From RGIG7179 sp051893555 (GTDB lineage Bacteria > Bacillota > Clostridia > Peptostreptococcales > Anaerovoracaceae), in contig JBJFHL010000052.1 of NCBI GenBank assembly GCA_051893555.1, forward strand, positions 57,102 to 121,101: a stretch of 64,000 nucleotides of DNA, in the 5' to 3' direction. A program made the position numbers and the translations under genes. Numbering within the stretch: position 1 is the stretch's first letter; every line of letters starts with the position of its first letter. Shown piece after piece: positions 51,313-60,531 of this stretch. The notes beneath the pieces were generated by a model. It searched no databases and had not been told where the DNA came from. It worked only from the letters and a program-made list of their open reading frames with translations.

Positions 51313-54300
51313 ATGAAAATTTTAAGCAGAGCAAAAAAAGTTATCACTATAATGCTGGCTCTGGCAATGGTATTCGCTCTGATGCCGCAGCTGCCGGGGA
51401 CAGTGGAAAAAGCCTATGCGGTGAATGCAACATCGGTGACCATTACGGCAGGCGATGGCACGCAGGCTGTAGTAGCAGAAACAAAAAGCAGCGCTGACGG
51501 CACCTGGTCCTATAATGCAGAAACGGCGACGCTGACGCTGAATAATTGGACGGGACAGAAAATTTCCGCCAACGGCGACCTGAACCTGCACCTTGTGGGA
51601 ACCAATACCATCAATATCGCAGCATCAAGTTCAGAGGTTATCGGTATTCTAATCGGTTCAGAAAGTGCAATGAGCAACATGAAAATCACAGCTGATACCG
51701 GAGGCATTCTGAACATTAAAGGCTCTGCGCTGACAGGAGATTTCAAGGGAATCGAAGCCCATACGGAAATCACCAACGGAACGGTAAATATCGACATAAC
51801 CTCATCGGGAAGCAATAACGGATATGGAATGTGGGGTAATGTAATATTTACGAAAAATGAGACGAATCCCGCGGTGCTGAATGTCAAAGTGACAGACAAC
51901 GGGACAAAAACTGGAAATCTATACGCCTTTTACAATGGAACGATTACTGTTGAAGACCGCGGAGCTGTAACAATTAACGCAGAAGCCCATGCAGCCGGAG
52001 GTAATAAATATTATGCCTACGCAATGAGTGCTCTTTACATTGATAATGCATCGCCTGTGATTGCAGCCACGGCTGACTGTAAGGCGGAATCTACAACAAA
52101 CTGCATCGCAGTGAACAACCTTATGTCTTTGGGGCTGACGGCGGGAGGAAAATTGACCGCAACGGGTATCGTAAAATCCCTTCGGCTCCCGTACAATCTC
52201 AATGCACACGTGGTAACCACCGACCCTGCAGATAACAATTACATTTTCAGACGCGGCAAAGACGTAGGTAAGGGTGACTATTACTATTACATGTGCAGTA
52301 CCGACGGAAGTATTCTGGAAAATGTAAAGTTTGAATATAGCAGTACTGCGGCAGACTTCCTTTGGAAAGGAGGTACCCATTTTGACATTCCTGCAGGTCA
52401 GGTGGGATTTAATGAATATAGCACATATAATCTCCATCTTCTCGCCGGACTGCGCGGTGCAGATGGCATAAATAGTGATTATTCAAACACCAAATTTGAG
52501 ATAACCAGCGGTTCTCTGCCTTCCGGACTGGAGATGAATCAGAAAGGAGTAATTTACGGTACCGTGGATGCTCCATGCAGTGCAGGCTCCATAGAATTTA
52601 AGGCAACAGATACAACTAATCCAGAGCGGACGGTAACCTTTACTATAAATTATGGCGCCTTTGTGGAACCGGATAAATACCTTACTGTAGGAATCGGGAC
52701 TGGGTCAGAAAAGAAAGTGGAAATGAAGACCGATGACTCCGGCAGCGGATGGACCTATAACGGCACCACGAAGACCCTGACTCTGAATGGCTATAACGGC
52801 GGACCTATTGCATCTGAGGGCGACCTGAACCTGCACCTTGTGGGAACCAATACCATCAATATCGCAGCATCAAGTTCAGAGGTTATCGGTATTCTAATCG
52901 GTTCAGAAAGTGCAATGAGCAACATGAAAATCACAGCTGATACCGGAGGCATTCTGAACATTAAAGGCTCTGCGCTGACAGGAGATTTCAAGGGAATCGA
53001 AGCCCATACGGAAATCACCAACGGAACGGTAAATATCGACATAACCTCATCGGGAAGCAATAACGGATATGGAATGTGGGGTAATGTAATATTTACGAAA
53101 AATGAGACGAATCCCGCGGTGCTGAATGTCAAAGTGACAGACAACGGGACAAAAACTGGAAATCTATACGCCTTTTACAATGGAACGATTACTGTTGAAG
53201 ACCGCGGAGCTGTAACAATTAACGCAGAAGCCCATGCAGCCGGAGGTAATAAATATTATGCCTACGCAATGAGTGCTCTTTACATTGATAATGCATCGCC
53301 TGTGATTGCAGCCACGGCTGACTGTAAGGCGGAATCTACAACAAACTGCATCGCAGTGAACAACCTTATGTCTTTGGGGCTGACGGCGGGAGGAAAATTG
53401 ACCGCAACGGGTATCGTAAAATCCCTTCGGCTCCCGTACAATCTCAATGCACACGTGGTAACCACCGACCCTGCAGATAACAATTACATTTTCAGACGCG
53501 GCAAAGACGTAGGTAAGGGTGACTATTACTATTACATGTGCAGTACCGACGGAAGTATTCTGGAAAATGTAAAGTTTGAATATAGCAGTACTGCGGCAGA
53601 CTTCCTTTGGAAAGGAGGTACCCATTTTGACATTCCTGCAGGTCAGGTGGGATTTAATGAATATAGCACATATAATCTCCATCTTCTCGCCGGACTGCGC
53701 GGTGCAGATGGCATAAATAGTGATTATTCAAACACCAAATTTGAGATAACCAGCGGTTCTCTGCCTTCCGGACTGGAGATGAATCAGAAAGGAGTAATTT
53801 ACGGTACCGTGGATGCTCCATGCATTGAAGGCTCCATAACTGTTAAGGCAACCGACACAAAGGATCCCACACGGACGGAAACCTTTGAGATTCATTATGG
53901 CGCCTTTACAAGTCAAAAGCCTGTGACGGACATGACGCTGGATAAGACAGAGATTATTCTGGAGAAGTATGCGACCGAAACCATTACCGCAACCGTAACA
54001 CCTGCAGACGCATCTTATCCGAATGTCAAGGCATCTTCATCAGACTCGAACATTGCAAGAATTGAATCTGTGGGAGAACCGTCGGGTGCAAGCAGTACGA
54101 TACAGGTAAGTACAGGATATAATGCGGGAAAAGCTACAATAACAGTAACATCTATTGATTCAAGTTTGAATAAAACCTGCGATGTATATGTCAGGGAATC
54201 AGAACCGAATGCATCTGTGAATTATTATAACGATACCCTGAATGGTCTGAGTCCTGGCAGAACCTACTCTGTTTCCGGAACAGGCGTAACCACGATAAAC

Positions 54301-56934
54301 TTTACTACAGATGCGGATAAAACCAACTATCCGCTAGCAGAAGACTGGCTGGGTAAAGAGATTTCATTAGTGCTTAAAAACGGCACTTATGAAAACTGTG
54401 ACAGCAGTCCGCAGACGATTACACTGCCTGCAAGACCGGAAGCACCGACAGGAATCGGAACCGTAGGTGTAACGATTGGCGGCGGCAGTGATGGTAAGCT
54501 TACCGGAGTTAATTCCAATATGCAGTACCGCAAATTCGGAGAGACTTCATGGACAGATATAAGCGGCAGCACAGTTGAGAACCTTAGTGAAGGAACTTAT
54601 GAAGTACGCACGAAATCCACAAGTACTGTATTAGCCAGCAAACCGGCAACTGTGACTATAGGTGAAAAAGCAACGTACAGTGTTATTTTTGGTAAAGGTG
54701 AAGGCGGCGGAACCATGACATCGGACAGCTGTCTGGAAACATTGGAATACACTCTGCCGACAACCTGTGATTTTATACCACCTACTGGCAAGGTTTTCAC
54801 GGGATGGCAAATTGGCAGTACTGTATATAACCCGGGAGATAAATTCATCATGCCGAGCAGTGATGTTACTGTAACAGCGGTATATACTCCGGCACCGACA
54901 AACCTTACATTCTCGGGAGGAATAACCAAAGCAGAAGCTTCATGGACAGCCCCTGCCGGCGCAGAAGGCAATGTGAGCAAATATAGAATTTACCTGTACA
55001 AAGAAGGCACGGAAGGATGCATACTCGGCTTTGAAACAGAAGATGCTTCAACATATTATGAAATAGGCTGCAGCACTTTCAACTCCAATAACCTGGAAGG
55101 TACTTTCACCTTCCGCGTCGAGGCATTAAAGGCTGACGGCAGCCTGTATGGAGTAACCAGCGGCATGTCCTCAGGCACATCAGGTAAATATGTATATACG
55201 AAAACATGGGCAGCTTCTCTAAATAATATTGATTTTGGAATAATAAAGACCGGCTACATTATAAGACCGGATGCCAAGGCTGTTACTTTCTCAAACACAG
55301 GAAACCAGGGCCTTCAGGTAACTTATGTTGAGTTGACAGAAGGAACAGATAAATTCGATTTGAGCTATTATAACACTTGTTATGCCAATGTAGGCGATAC
55401 GGATGTAAGCTCAGGATATACGATTCGGCCTAAAGAAGGTCTTTCCATCGGCACTCACACGGCAAAGCTGAAAATGACGTTCAGCGGAGTGGAAGAAGCA
55501 TTTTATGCAGATGTTACCTTTAAGGTAGGTGCGGAAGTATCCATCACTCCGGGTGCAAATATGTATGTTGTAAGCAGCGTCGGCGAAAAGCTGGAAGGTC
55601 CTGCAGTTCAGACTGTTATGCCTGGTGATACGATTACAGACATCAGAATCAGAGCAGATGAAGGCTACAGCATCACCGACGAACTGCTGGCACAAATTAT
55701 TGCCAAACTCAGCGGCACAGGACTGACCGCGGCACATGAAGACGGATCGGTAGGAGAAATCTTTACAATAACAGGTACTTTGTCTGCCTCGGTTACGGAC
55801 AATAAGGCAATAACACTGCCGAATGCAGTGGAACTTCAGCCAGCACCGACACTGAGCTATCCGTCAGGAACACGTTTTGTGGGCAACACGCTGACAGTGA
55901 CCATTCACGCCGCAGACGCTTACAAAGGAGCTGCCAATGTAAAGCTGTATTGCAATACTGATACTGCACCGTATACAGATGGCAATTCAATCACACTTGA
56001 CCATACATATTTTGCAGAACAGACGCATACTGTATGGGCGACTGTGAACGGAGTAAAGACAAACACAGCGAAGTATACCTACAAAAAGGTTGCAGCAGGC
56101 ACCATTGGTACACCTGAGGTAATTACTGCACCGGGGAATTTCGTAGGTACCAAAGCCGTTGACTTCAATGATGATGTTGTTGGCGCTGAAATTTACTACA
56201 CTACCGACAACTCAGATCCTACAAGCAGCACTACAATAATGTTGTATACTGCAGGCACACCAATCAGCCTGACGGATACAACAACCATCAAGGCATGCTA
56301 CAGATGGGGAGAACCTGGTGCATACCAGTATGGTGCTGTAGGAGAATATACCTATACCAAGGTTGCAGGCGTGGAAGTGAAAGGAACAGTGGTAAGCTGG
56401 AATAACACCGATAACGCTAAGTACCTGCTTTATGCAAGTACCACAAGTGATGAGGATATAAAAGCAGACATCAAGCTTGGTAGTCCTGAAAAGGCATTAA
56501 GCTATGCTGTTATGAAAGGAGGTATAACACAAAACAGCGACGGCAAGCGGTACGACCAGACGTTTAGTTTTGTAGGCGTACCAACAGGCACTTACAAACT
56601 GGCAATTTCCAAGCCGGGCAAATATGTGCCGAAGATTATAAACATCAACGTGGACAGCTCCGATGTAGCCTTGGGAGAAGTTAAACTATGGCTGTATGGA
56701 GATGTGGATTATAATGGGACTGTAAATTCTACAGACATACTCCATACTAAATTAAAAATAGCAACAAAACCTTCAATCTTCGATGAAGGCGATGAAGTAA
56801 AGAAGCAAGAACGATTTGAGGCTGCCAATGTAACAATGATTGTCAATACAGATCCAAACTTAAGTGCACAGGATATTCTTCAGCTTAAGTTGAAGATTGC
56901 TACTAAGCCATCTGTATTTGATGCAATAGATTAG
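51313..56934 (+). CDS. Large secreted multidomain protein with C-terminal dockerin
   Basis: 1873 residues. Signal peptide 1-36. Residues 88-423 and 503-838 are identical blocks with beta-helix-like repeats followed by a putative Ig domain (SGSLPSGLEMNQKGVIYG). Then come a BIG2-type domain (about 868-965), an InlB-like repeat (1115-1195), an FN3-like domain (1197-1290), a two-strand anchor-like module (1295-1410) and a chitobiase C-like segment (1600-1680). The end (1795-1873) is a dockerin: the first calcium loop is GDVDYNGTVNSTD, and the second loop NTDPNLSAQD is altered; both are followed by ILxxKLKIATKPS. A dockerin binds a cohesin, and a cohesin-like protein is encoded next. Base composition is poorer in GC than the core genes. 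Confidence 0.82.
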   Translation: MKILSRAKKVITIMLALAMVFALMPQLPGTVEKAYAVNATSVTITAGDGTQAVVAETKSSADGTWSYNAETATLTLNNWTGQKISANGDLNLHLVGTNTINIAASSSEVIGILIGSESAMSNMKITADTGGILNIKGSALTGDFKGIEAHTEITNGTVNIDITSSGSNNGYGMWGNVIFTKNETNPAVLNVKVTDNGTKTGNLYAFYNGTITVEDRGAVTINAEAHAAGGNKYYAYAMSALYIDNASPVIAATADCKAESTTNCIAVNNLMSLGLTAGGKLTATGIVKSLRLPYNLNAHVVTTDPADNNYIFRRGKDVGKGDYYYYMCSTDGSILENVKFEYSSTAADFLWKGGTHFDIPAGQVGFNEYSTYNLHLLAGLRGADGINSDYSNTKFEITSGSLPSGLEMNQKGVIYGTVDAPCSAGSIEFKATDTTNPERTVTFTINYGAFVEPDKYLTVGIGTGSEKKVEMKTDDSGSGWTYNGTTKTLTLNGYNGGPIASEGDLNLHLVGTNTINIAASSSEVIGILIGSESAMSNMKITADTGGILNIKGSALTGDFKGIEAHTEITNGTVNIDITSSGSNNGYGMWGNVIFTKNETNPAVLNVKVTDNGTKTGNLYAFYNGTITVEDRGAVTINAEAHAAGGNKYYAYAMSALYIDNASPVIAATADCKAESTTNCIAVNNLMSLGLTAGGKLTATGIVKSLRLPYNLNAHVVTTDPADNNYIFRRGKDVGKGDYYYYMCSTDGSILENVKFEYSSTAADFLWKGGTHFDIPAGQVGFNEYSTYNLHLLAGLRGADGINSDYSNTKFEITSGSLPSGLEMNQKGVIYGTVDAPCIEGSITVKATDTKDPTRTETFEIHYGAFTSQKPVTDMTLDKTEIILEKYATETITATVTPADASYPNVKASSSDSNIARIESVGEPSGASSTIQVSTGYNAGKATITVTSIDSSLNKTCDVYVRESEPNASVNYYNDTLNGLSPGRTYSVSGTGVTTINFTTDADKTNYPLAEDWLGKEISLVLKNGTYENCDSSPQTITLPARPEAPTGIGTVGVTIGGGSDGKLTGVNSNMQYRKFGETSWTDISGSTVENLSEGTYEVRTKSTSTVLASKPATVTIGEKATYSVIFGKGEGGGTMTSDSCLETLEYTLPTTCDFIPPTGKVFTGWQIGSTVYNPGDKFIMPSSDVTVTAVYTPAPTNLTFSGGITKAEASWTAPAGAEGNVSKYRIYLYKEGTEGCILGFETEDASTYYEIGCSTFNSNNLEGTFTFRVEALKADGSLYGVTSGMSSGTSGKYVYTKTWAASLNNIDFGIIKTGYIIRPDAKAVTFSNTGNQGLQVTYVELTEGTDKFDLSYYNTCYANVGDTDVSSGYTIRPKEGLSIGTHTAKLKMTFSGVEEAFYADVTFKVGAEVSITPGANMYVVSSVGEKLEGPAVQTVMPGDTITDIRIRADEGYSITDELLAQIIAKLSGTGLTAAHEDGSVGEIFTITGTLSASVTDNKAITLPNAVELQPAPTLSYPSGTRFVGNTLTVTIHAADAYKGAANVKLYCNTDTAPYTDGNSITLDHTYFAEQTHTVWATVNGVKTNTAKYTYKKVAAGTIGTPEVITAPGNFVGTKAVDFNDDVVGAEIYYTTDNSDPTSSTTIMLYTAGTPISLTDTTTIKACYRWGEPGAYQYGAVGEYTYTKVAGVEVKGTVVSWNNTDNAKYLLYASTTSDEDIKADIKLGSPEKALSYAVMKGGITQNSDGKRYDQTFSFVGVPTGTYKLAISKPGKYVPKIININVDSSDVALGEVKLWLYGDVDYNGTVNSTDILHTKLKIATKPSIFDEGDEVKKQERFEAANVTMIVNTDPNLSAQDILQLKLKIATKPSVFDAID
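51574..52579 (+). repeat. 1,006-bp direct repeat, first copy
   Basis: Identical, as far as I compared, to 52819-53824 with a constant offset of 1,245 bp. Encodes residues 88-423 of the dockerin protein. Confidence 0.92.
52819..53824 (+). repeat. 1,006-bp direct repeat, second copy
   Basis: Identical to 51574-52579; encodes residues 503-838. The flanking sequence differs sharply (GCAGTGCAGGC against GCATTGAAGGC at the right edge). Confidence 0.92.
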
Positions 56935-56951
56935 AGAAGAAGGAGGACAAA

Positions 56952-59897
56952 ATGAAACAAAATAGGAAAAAAGCCATCGCTTTAATTACTGTGATTTGCA
57001 TGATTTTGACAATGTTTCCGATGGCGGTATATGCAGATGGAAACGCATTTACTGTCAGCAAAACAATAGCTAAAGCAAATGATCAAGTTGAAGTTACTTT
57101 TACACAACCTACCGAAGTGTTGATGTCTGGAATGACATTAAAAGTCAGCTTTGACAACAGTAAATTTGAAGCAACGGAGGTGTCAGCAACAAATTATCCA
57201 AATGCTGACAATGTTACGGTGCCAACCGCAACAGAGGCTACAACAGCGGGTTATGTTGAACTTGCATATACGTCTGCAACTGCTGCAGCCAATGTAACAG
57301 TTCCGACAGATAGCAAGATTTTGACATTAAAGTTAAAAGTTAAAGAAGGTGCTTTATCGGGAAACACTCAGATAAAAGTTGAGACGTATTCTGTGGCGGG
57401 TGCTTATGATGCGGGTTCATATTCTTTTGAGGACATCACTCCAAATGATGCCGTAGTTGGTGAAAAAACTCGTACGGTTGAGATTGTTACCGAACTCACC
57501 GGGGACTTTCCGATTACAATCACTGCTCCGGCAAAGGGAGCAACACCGCAGTCTACTGTTGCAGAAGGCACGGGATATACTGGAACGATCACTTGGGATG
57601 GAAGCCCTTCAGTTTTTGCTCCTGAAACCACATATTCTGCAAAAGTTGAGTTGACCTCAAAGACAGGCTATGTTTTTGCATCCGATGCAACTGCATCTGT
57701 AGCTGGCTCTAGCAGTATTACAGAAAAAACTGTTGCTGATGATGGAAGCAAGCTGTCATTCAAGGTGTCTTTCCCTGCAACCTTGGGCGCAGATGCACTT
57801 GGCGGCACTGTTTCGATTACCGGAACTCCAAAATATGATGAAACCCTGACAGCTGATACATCATCTCTTGATTACGGCACAGAAAGCTTGGGAACGCTTT
57901 CATATCAGTGGAAGCGCGGTGGTGTTGATATTTCCGGAGCTGAAAGCAACACTTATAAGCTTACTGTTGATGATATCGGAAAAAATATCACTGTTGAAGT
58001 AACGAACTCCAATAATTCCGGAAGCGTTACATCTGTAGCAGTTGGCCCTGTAGCAAAACTTGCTTATACAGGAACCGAAGCTGTGCAGGCAGAGGTAACT
58101 AAAACTTCAAATACTGTTACTGTTACTAATGTTCAGTCAGGTCAGGAATATGCAATCACTGGGGGTGGCTGGCAGGACAACGGTGAATTCACAGGTCTGG
58201 CAGCAAATACAAATTATACTGTTTCTACCCGAGTTAAGGCTACTGCTACAACTGAGGCAAGTGCCATCAAAACAACATCTGTAACTACTGACAAGCTTAC
58301 TCAGACAATAAGCGGACCTGATAGTGTTAGCGTAGTTTTTGGAGGCAGTCTGGATCTTAATACAAAATATTCAACCAATGCTGCTTCAGCCGGAAGTAAG
58401 CTTACTTACACCCAAACTTCTACTCCACCTGCAGGCGCAAGCTTTAATGGTGTAAACGGGGTTGTGACAGCAGGAACTACTGCGGGAAGCTTTACTGTAA
58501 AAATCAGTGCCGATGAAAAAGGAACTTTTGCAGCAGCTGCTGACAAGACAATTACAGTAAATATAGAGGCAAAGCAAACACAGGCATTTGCAACTGATTT
58601 TGTAACAAGCGTAAATAAGGTTTATGGAGATGAACCATATACCAAAACAGCAACTTTATCAAAAGGTGACGGTGCAATTTCTTATGAAAGCAATAATACT
58701 GGTGTCGCCGAAGTGACCAATGACGGTGTTGTAACTATTAAAGGTCAAGGACTTGCAACTATCACAGCAACTGCAGCCGAAACTGCTAATTATGCCGAAG
58801 CAACTACAAGCTATACACTTAATGTTTCAAAGCGCGAAGTTGCAATCACATGGTCAAATTACGAAAACCGTGTTTACAACGATGGTAAGGTTGTAGAAGC
58901 AACTATCACTAACAAAGTCGGTACTGACGATGTATCTATTAATGTTACAGGTGGAGCTGAAACTAATGCAGGCACGGGCTATACTGCAACAGCAGTATTA
59001 ACAGGAACAGGTGCAGAAAACTATAAGCTTCCGACTGAATATACAAAGACCTACAGCATTGCCAAGGCAATGCCAACAGGAACACCGGCATACACTAAGA
59101 TTACCGAAGCTAATAAGACATTAGATGACGCAGTTTTAGTAATCGGATCTTTACAGCCAGATGCAGCTACGTATAAGTTGGAATGGGTAGGAGATGATGG
59201 AGTAACACCTTTAGGTCTTGATACAGTAGTAGAAAAGAACAAGGCATACAAGTGGTTATTCACACCTGCCGATACTGCAAACTATGAAACTTTGACAGGT
59301 ACAATTACCCCTTACTATGTAGCACCTGCTGGCGGCGGAAATATCCCACCGGTTCAGAAGCCGACTATCGAGGCTGGCGAAGGTGTTAAGGTTACCTTAA
59401 GCGCCGACGGTACGAAGGCAACCATCACAGTGGAAGAAGGCTATGAGCTGACGGATGTAGTGCTCAATGGCGTATCCAAGGGCAAAGTAACGGAAGTAAC
59501 TGGTCTGAAGACAGGCGACAAACTGGTTGTCACTGCCGAAAAGCAGGCGCCAGCTGGTTCGACTAAGGAAGAGATCCAGGCACAGCTGAAGGATCAGACA
59601 CTGGTTGCACGTTCCAAGGTAGTGACGATGAAGAACGGCAAGAAGGCAGTAAAGATTACCTGGTACAATGAAAATGGCGAGATGATGGATTTCGACGGTG
59701 TGGAAATTTTCCGCTCCACGAAGAGATACAGCGGTTTCGGTAAGGCTCCGCTTTTCGATACCGAAAAGGATGCTTACTACAACACTGCGGTAAAGGCCGG
59801 CACCAAGTATTTCTACAAGGTACGCGGCTACGTGGAATTCGAAGGTGAAAAGATTTACACTGAGTATTCTATGAAAGCAATCAGAACCGTAAAATAA
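56952..59897 (+). CDS. Secreted protein with N-terminal cohesin-like domain
   Basis: 981 residues. Signal peptide 1-28 (AVYADG). Residues 30-165 have the cohesin beta-sandwich pattern: QVEVTFTQPTEVLMSGMTLK, VSFDNSKFEATEVS, GYVELAYTSATAA and KILTLKLKVKEGALSGNTQI. After it come several Ig/FN3-like modules, among them SYQWKRGGVDISGAESNTY, MBG-like repeats around YGDEPYTKTATL, and a terminal FN3-like domain (about 880-981) ending SMKAIRTVK. No LPxTG is present. It begins 17 bp after the dockerin gene, behind AGAAGGAGG, so the pair is cotranslated. I infer it binds that dockerin. The gene is the most AT-rich of the block. Confidence 0.7.
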   Translation: MKQNRKKAIALITVICMILTMFPMAVYADGNAFTVSKTIAKANDQVEVTFTQPTEVLMSGMTLKVSFDNSKFEATEVSATNYPNADNVTVPTATEATTAGYVELAYTSATAAANVTVPTDSKILTLKLKVKEGALSGNTQIKVETYSVAGAYDAGSYSFEDITPNDAVVGEKTRTVEIVTELTGDFPITITAPAKGATPQSTVAEGTGYTGTITWDGSPSVFAPETTYSAKVELTSKTGYVFASDATASVAGSSSITEKTVADDGSKLSFKVSFPATLGADALGGTVSITGTPKYDETLTADTSSLDYGTESLGTLSYQWKRGGVDISGAESNTYKLTVDDIGKNITVEVTNSNNSGSVTSVAVGPVAKLAYTGTEAVQAEVTKTSNTVTVTNVQSGQEYAITGGGWQDNGEFTGLAANTNYTVSTRVKATATTEASAIKTTSVTTDKLTQTISGPDSVSVVFGGSLDLNTKYSTNAASAGSKLTYTQTSTPPAGASFNGVNGVVTAGTTAGSFTVKISADEKGTFAAAADKTITVNIEAKQTQAFATDFVTSVNKVYGDEPYTKTATLSKGDGAISYESNNTGVAEVTNDGVVTIKGQGLATITATAAETANYAEATTSYTLNVSKREVAITWSNYENRVYNDGKVVEATITNKVGTDDVSINVTGGAETNAGTGYTATAVLTGTGAENYKLPTEYTKTYSIAKAMPTGTPAYTKITEANKTLDDAVLVIGSLQPDAATYKLEWVGDDGVTPLGLDTVVEKNKAYKWLFTPADTANYETLTGTITPYYVAPAGGGNIPPVQKPTIEAGEGVKVTLSADGTKATITVEEGYELTDVVLNGVSKGKVTEVTGLKTGDKLVVTAEKQAPAGSTKEEIQAQLKDQTLVARSKVVTMKNGKKAVKITWYNENGEMMDFDGVEIFRSTKRYSGFGKAPLFDTEKDAYYNTAVKAGTKYFYKVRGYVEFEGEKIYTEYSMKAIRTVK

Positions 59898-59910
59898 AAA
59901 CGGATGAAAG

Positions 59911-59940
59911 GGAAAAGGAGGACTTGTTCCTCCTTTTTCC
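59911..59940 (+). terminator. Terminator after the cohesin-like gene
   Basis: GGAAAAGGAGGA and TCCTCCTTTTTCC form a long stem ending in a T-rich arm. Confidence 0.75.
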
Positions 59941-59951
59941 ATACAGAAAGT

Positions 59952-60316
59952 GTGAAAAGTGCCGGGAAGATGCCGGATGGAAAGGATGGGAACCTGGCTT
60001 CAGGTCATGAGGTTTCAGACGTGACCGCAATCTCCCTTGTTTGCAGCCATATGGACTATCGCTTCAGCTATTCCTTCGCCGTAACGAAGGATGAAACAGG
60101 GGAAGACGGCTTGTGGCTGTTTATGCACAGTGCTTCACGAAGGACCATGAGCAGGAAACGATGTTTGAAGGCAGGCCGCTCAGCAAAGAAAACGTGGAAA
60201 CACTTCTTGGCATCCTGAAAAAGTACGGCACGGTGGATTTTGCGGAGAGATATATAGCACCGGAGGAGCTGGAAGCTTTCTTCTACCGCCTTGCCGAAGA
60301 GAAAGAAGCACTGTGA
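59952..60316 (+). pseudogene. Frameshifted remnant of an unknown gene
   Basis: One frame reads a protein-like stretch up to about 60120 (VSDVTAISLVCSHMDYRFSY, then KDETGEDGLWLF) and another frame continues from about 60125 (QCFTKDHEQETMFEGRPLSK to LAEEKEAL, stop 60316). Together they look like one protein broken by a frameshift, without a start codon and ribosome site of its own. Function not recognised. Confidence 0.45.
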
Positions 60317-60330
60317 AAGGAGCGATCCAG

Positions 60331-60497
60331 TTGAAGAAACGAAATATTCGCTTATCAATCTCTCAGCCTGGGAGGTGCTGCTTCGGTATCCGGAGGAGAC
60401 GTTCTGCTATCTGAACCAGGAGCAGACCAAAGAGTATGCATATCCGGGGGGCGGAACAGAGGATTTTACGGTGTATGTGACCAACGTAGCCGGGTAA
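60331..60497 (+). pseudogene. Internally deleted copy of the lipoprotein gene at 61534
   Basis: Begins TTGAAGAAACGAAATATTCG like the intact gene, then jumps at about 60360 to that gene's last 45 codons (EETFCYLNQEQTKEY, ending VYVTNVAG). The two parts are in different frames, so no full product is made. The preceding GAAGCACTGTGAAAGGAG is also shared with the intact copy. Confidence 0.75.
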
Positions 60498-60531
60498 GCA
60501 AGAATGAAAATGTGTTGAAATATAGCGGTTT

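Noticed and set aside
51313..59897. Classical cellulosome
   Set aside because: One dockerin and one cohesin-like domain are present, but no glycoside hydrolase, carbohydrate-binding scaffold or multiple cohesins are seen.
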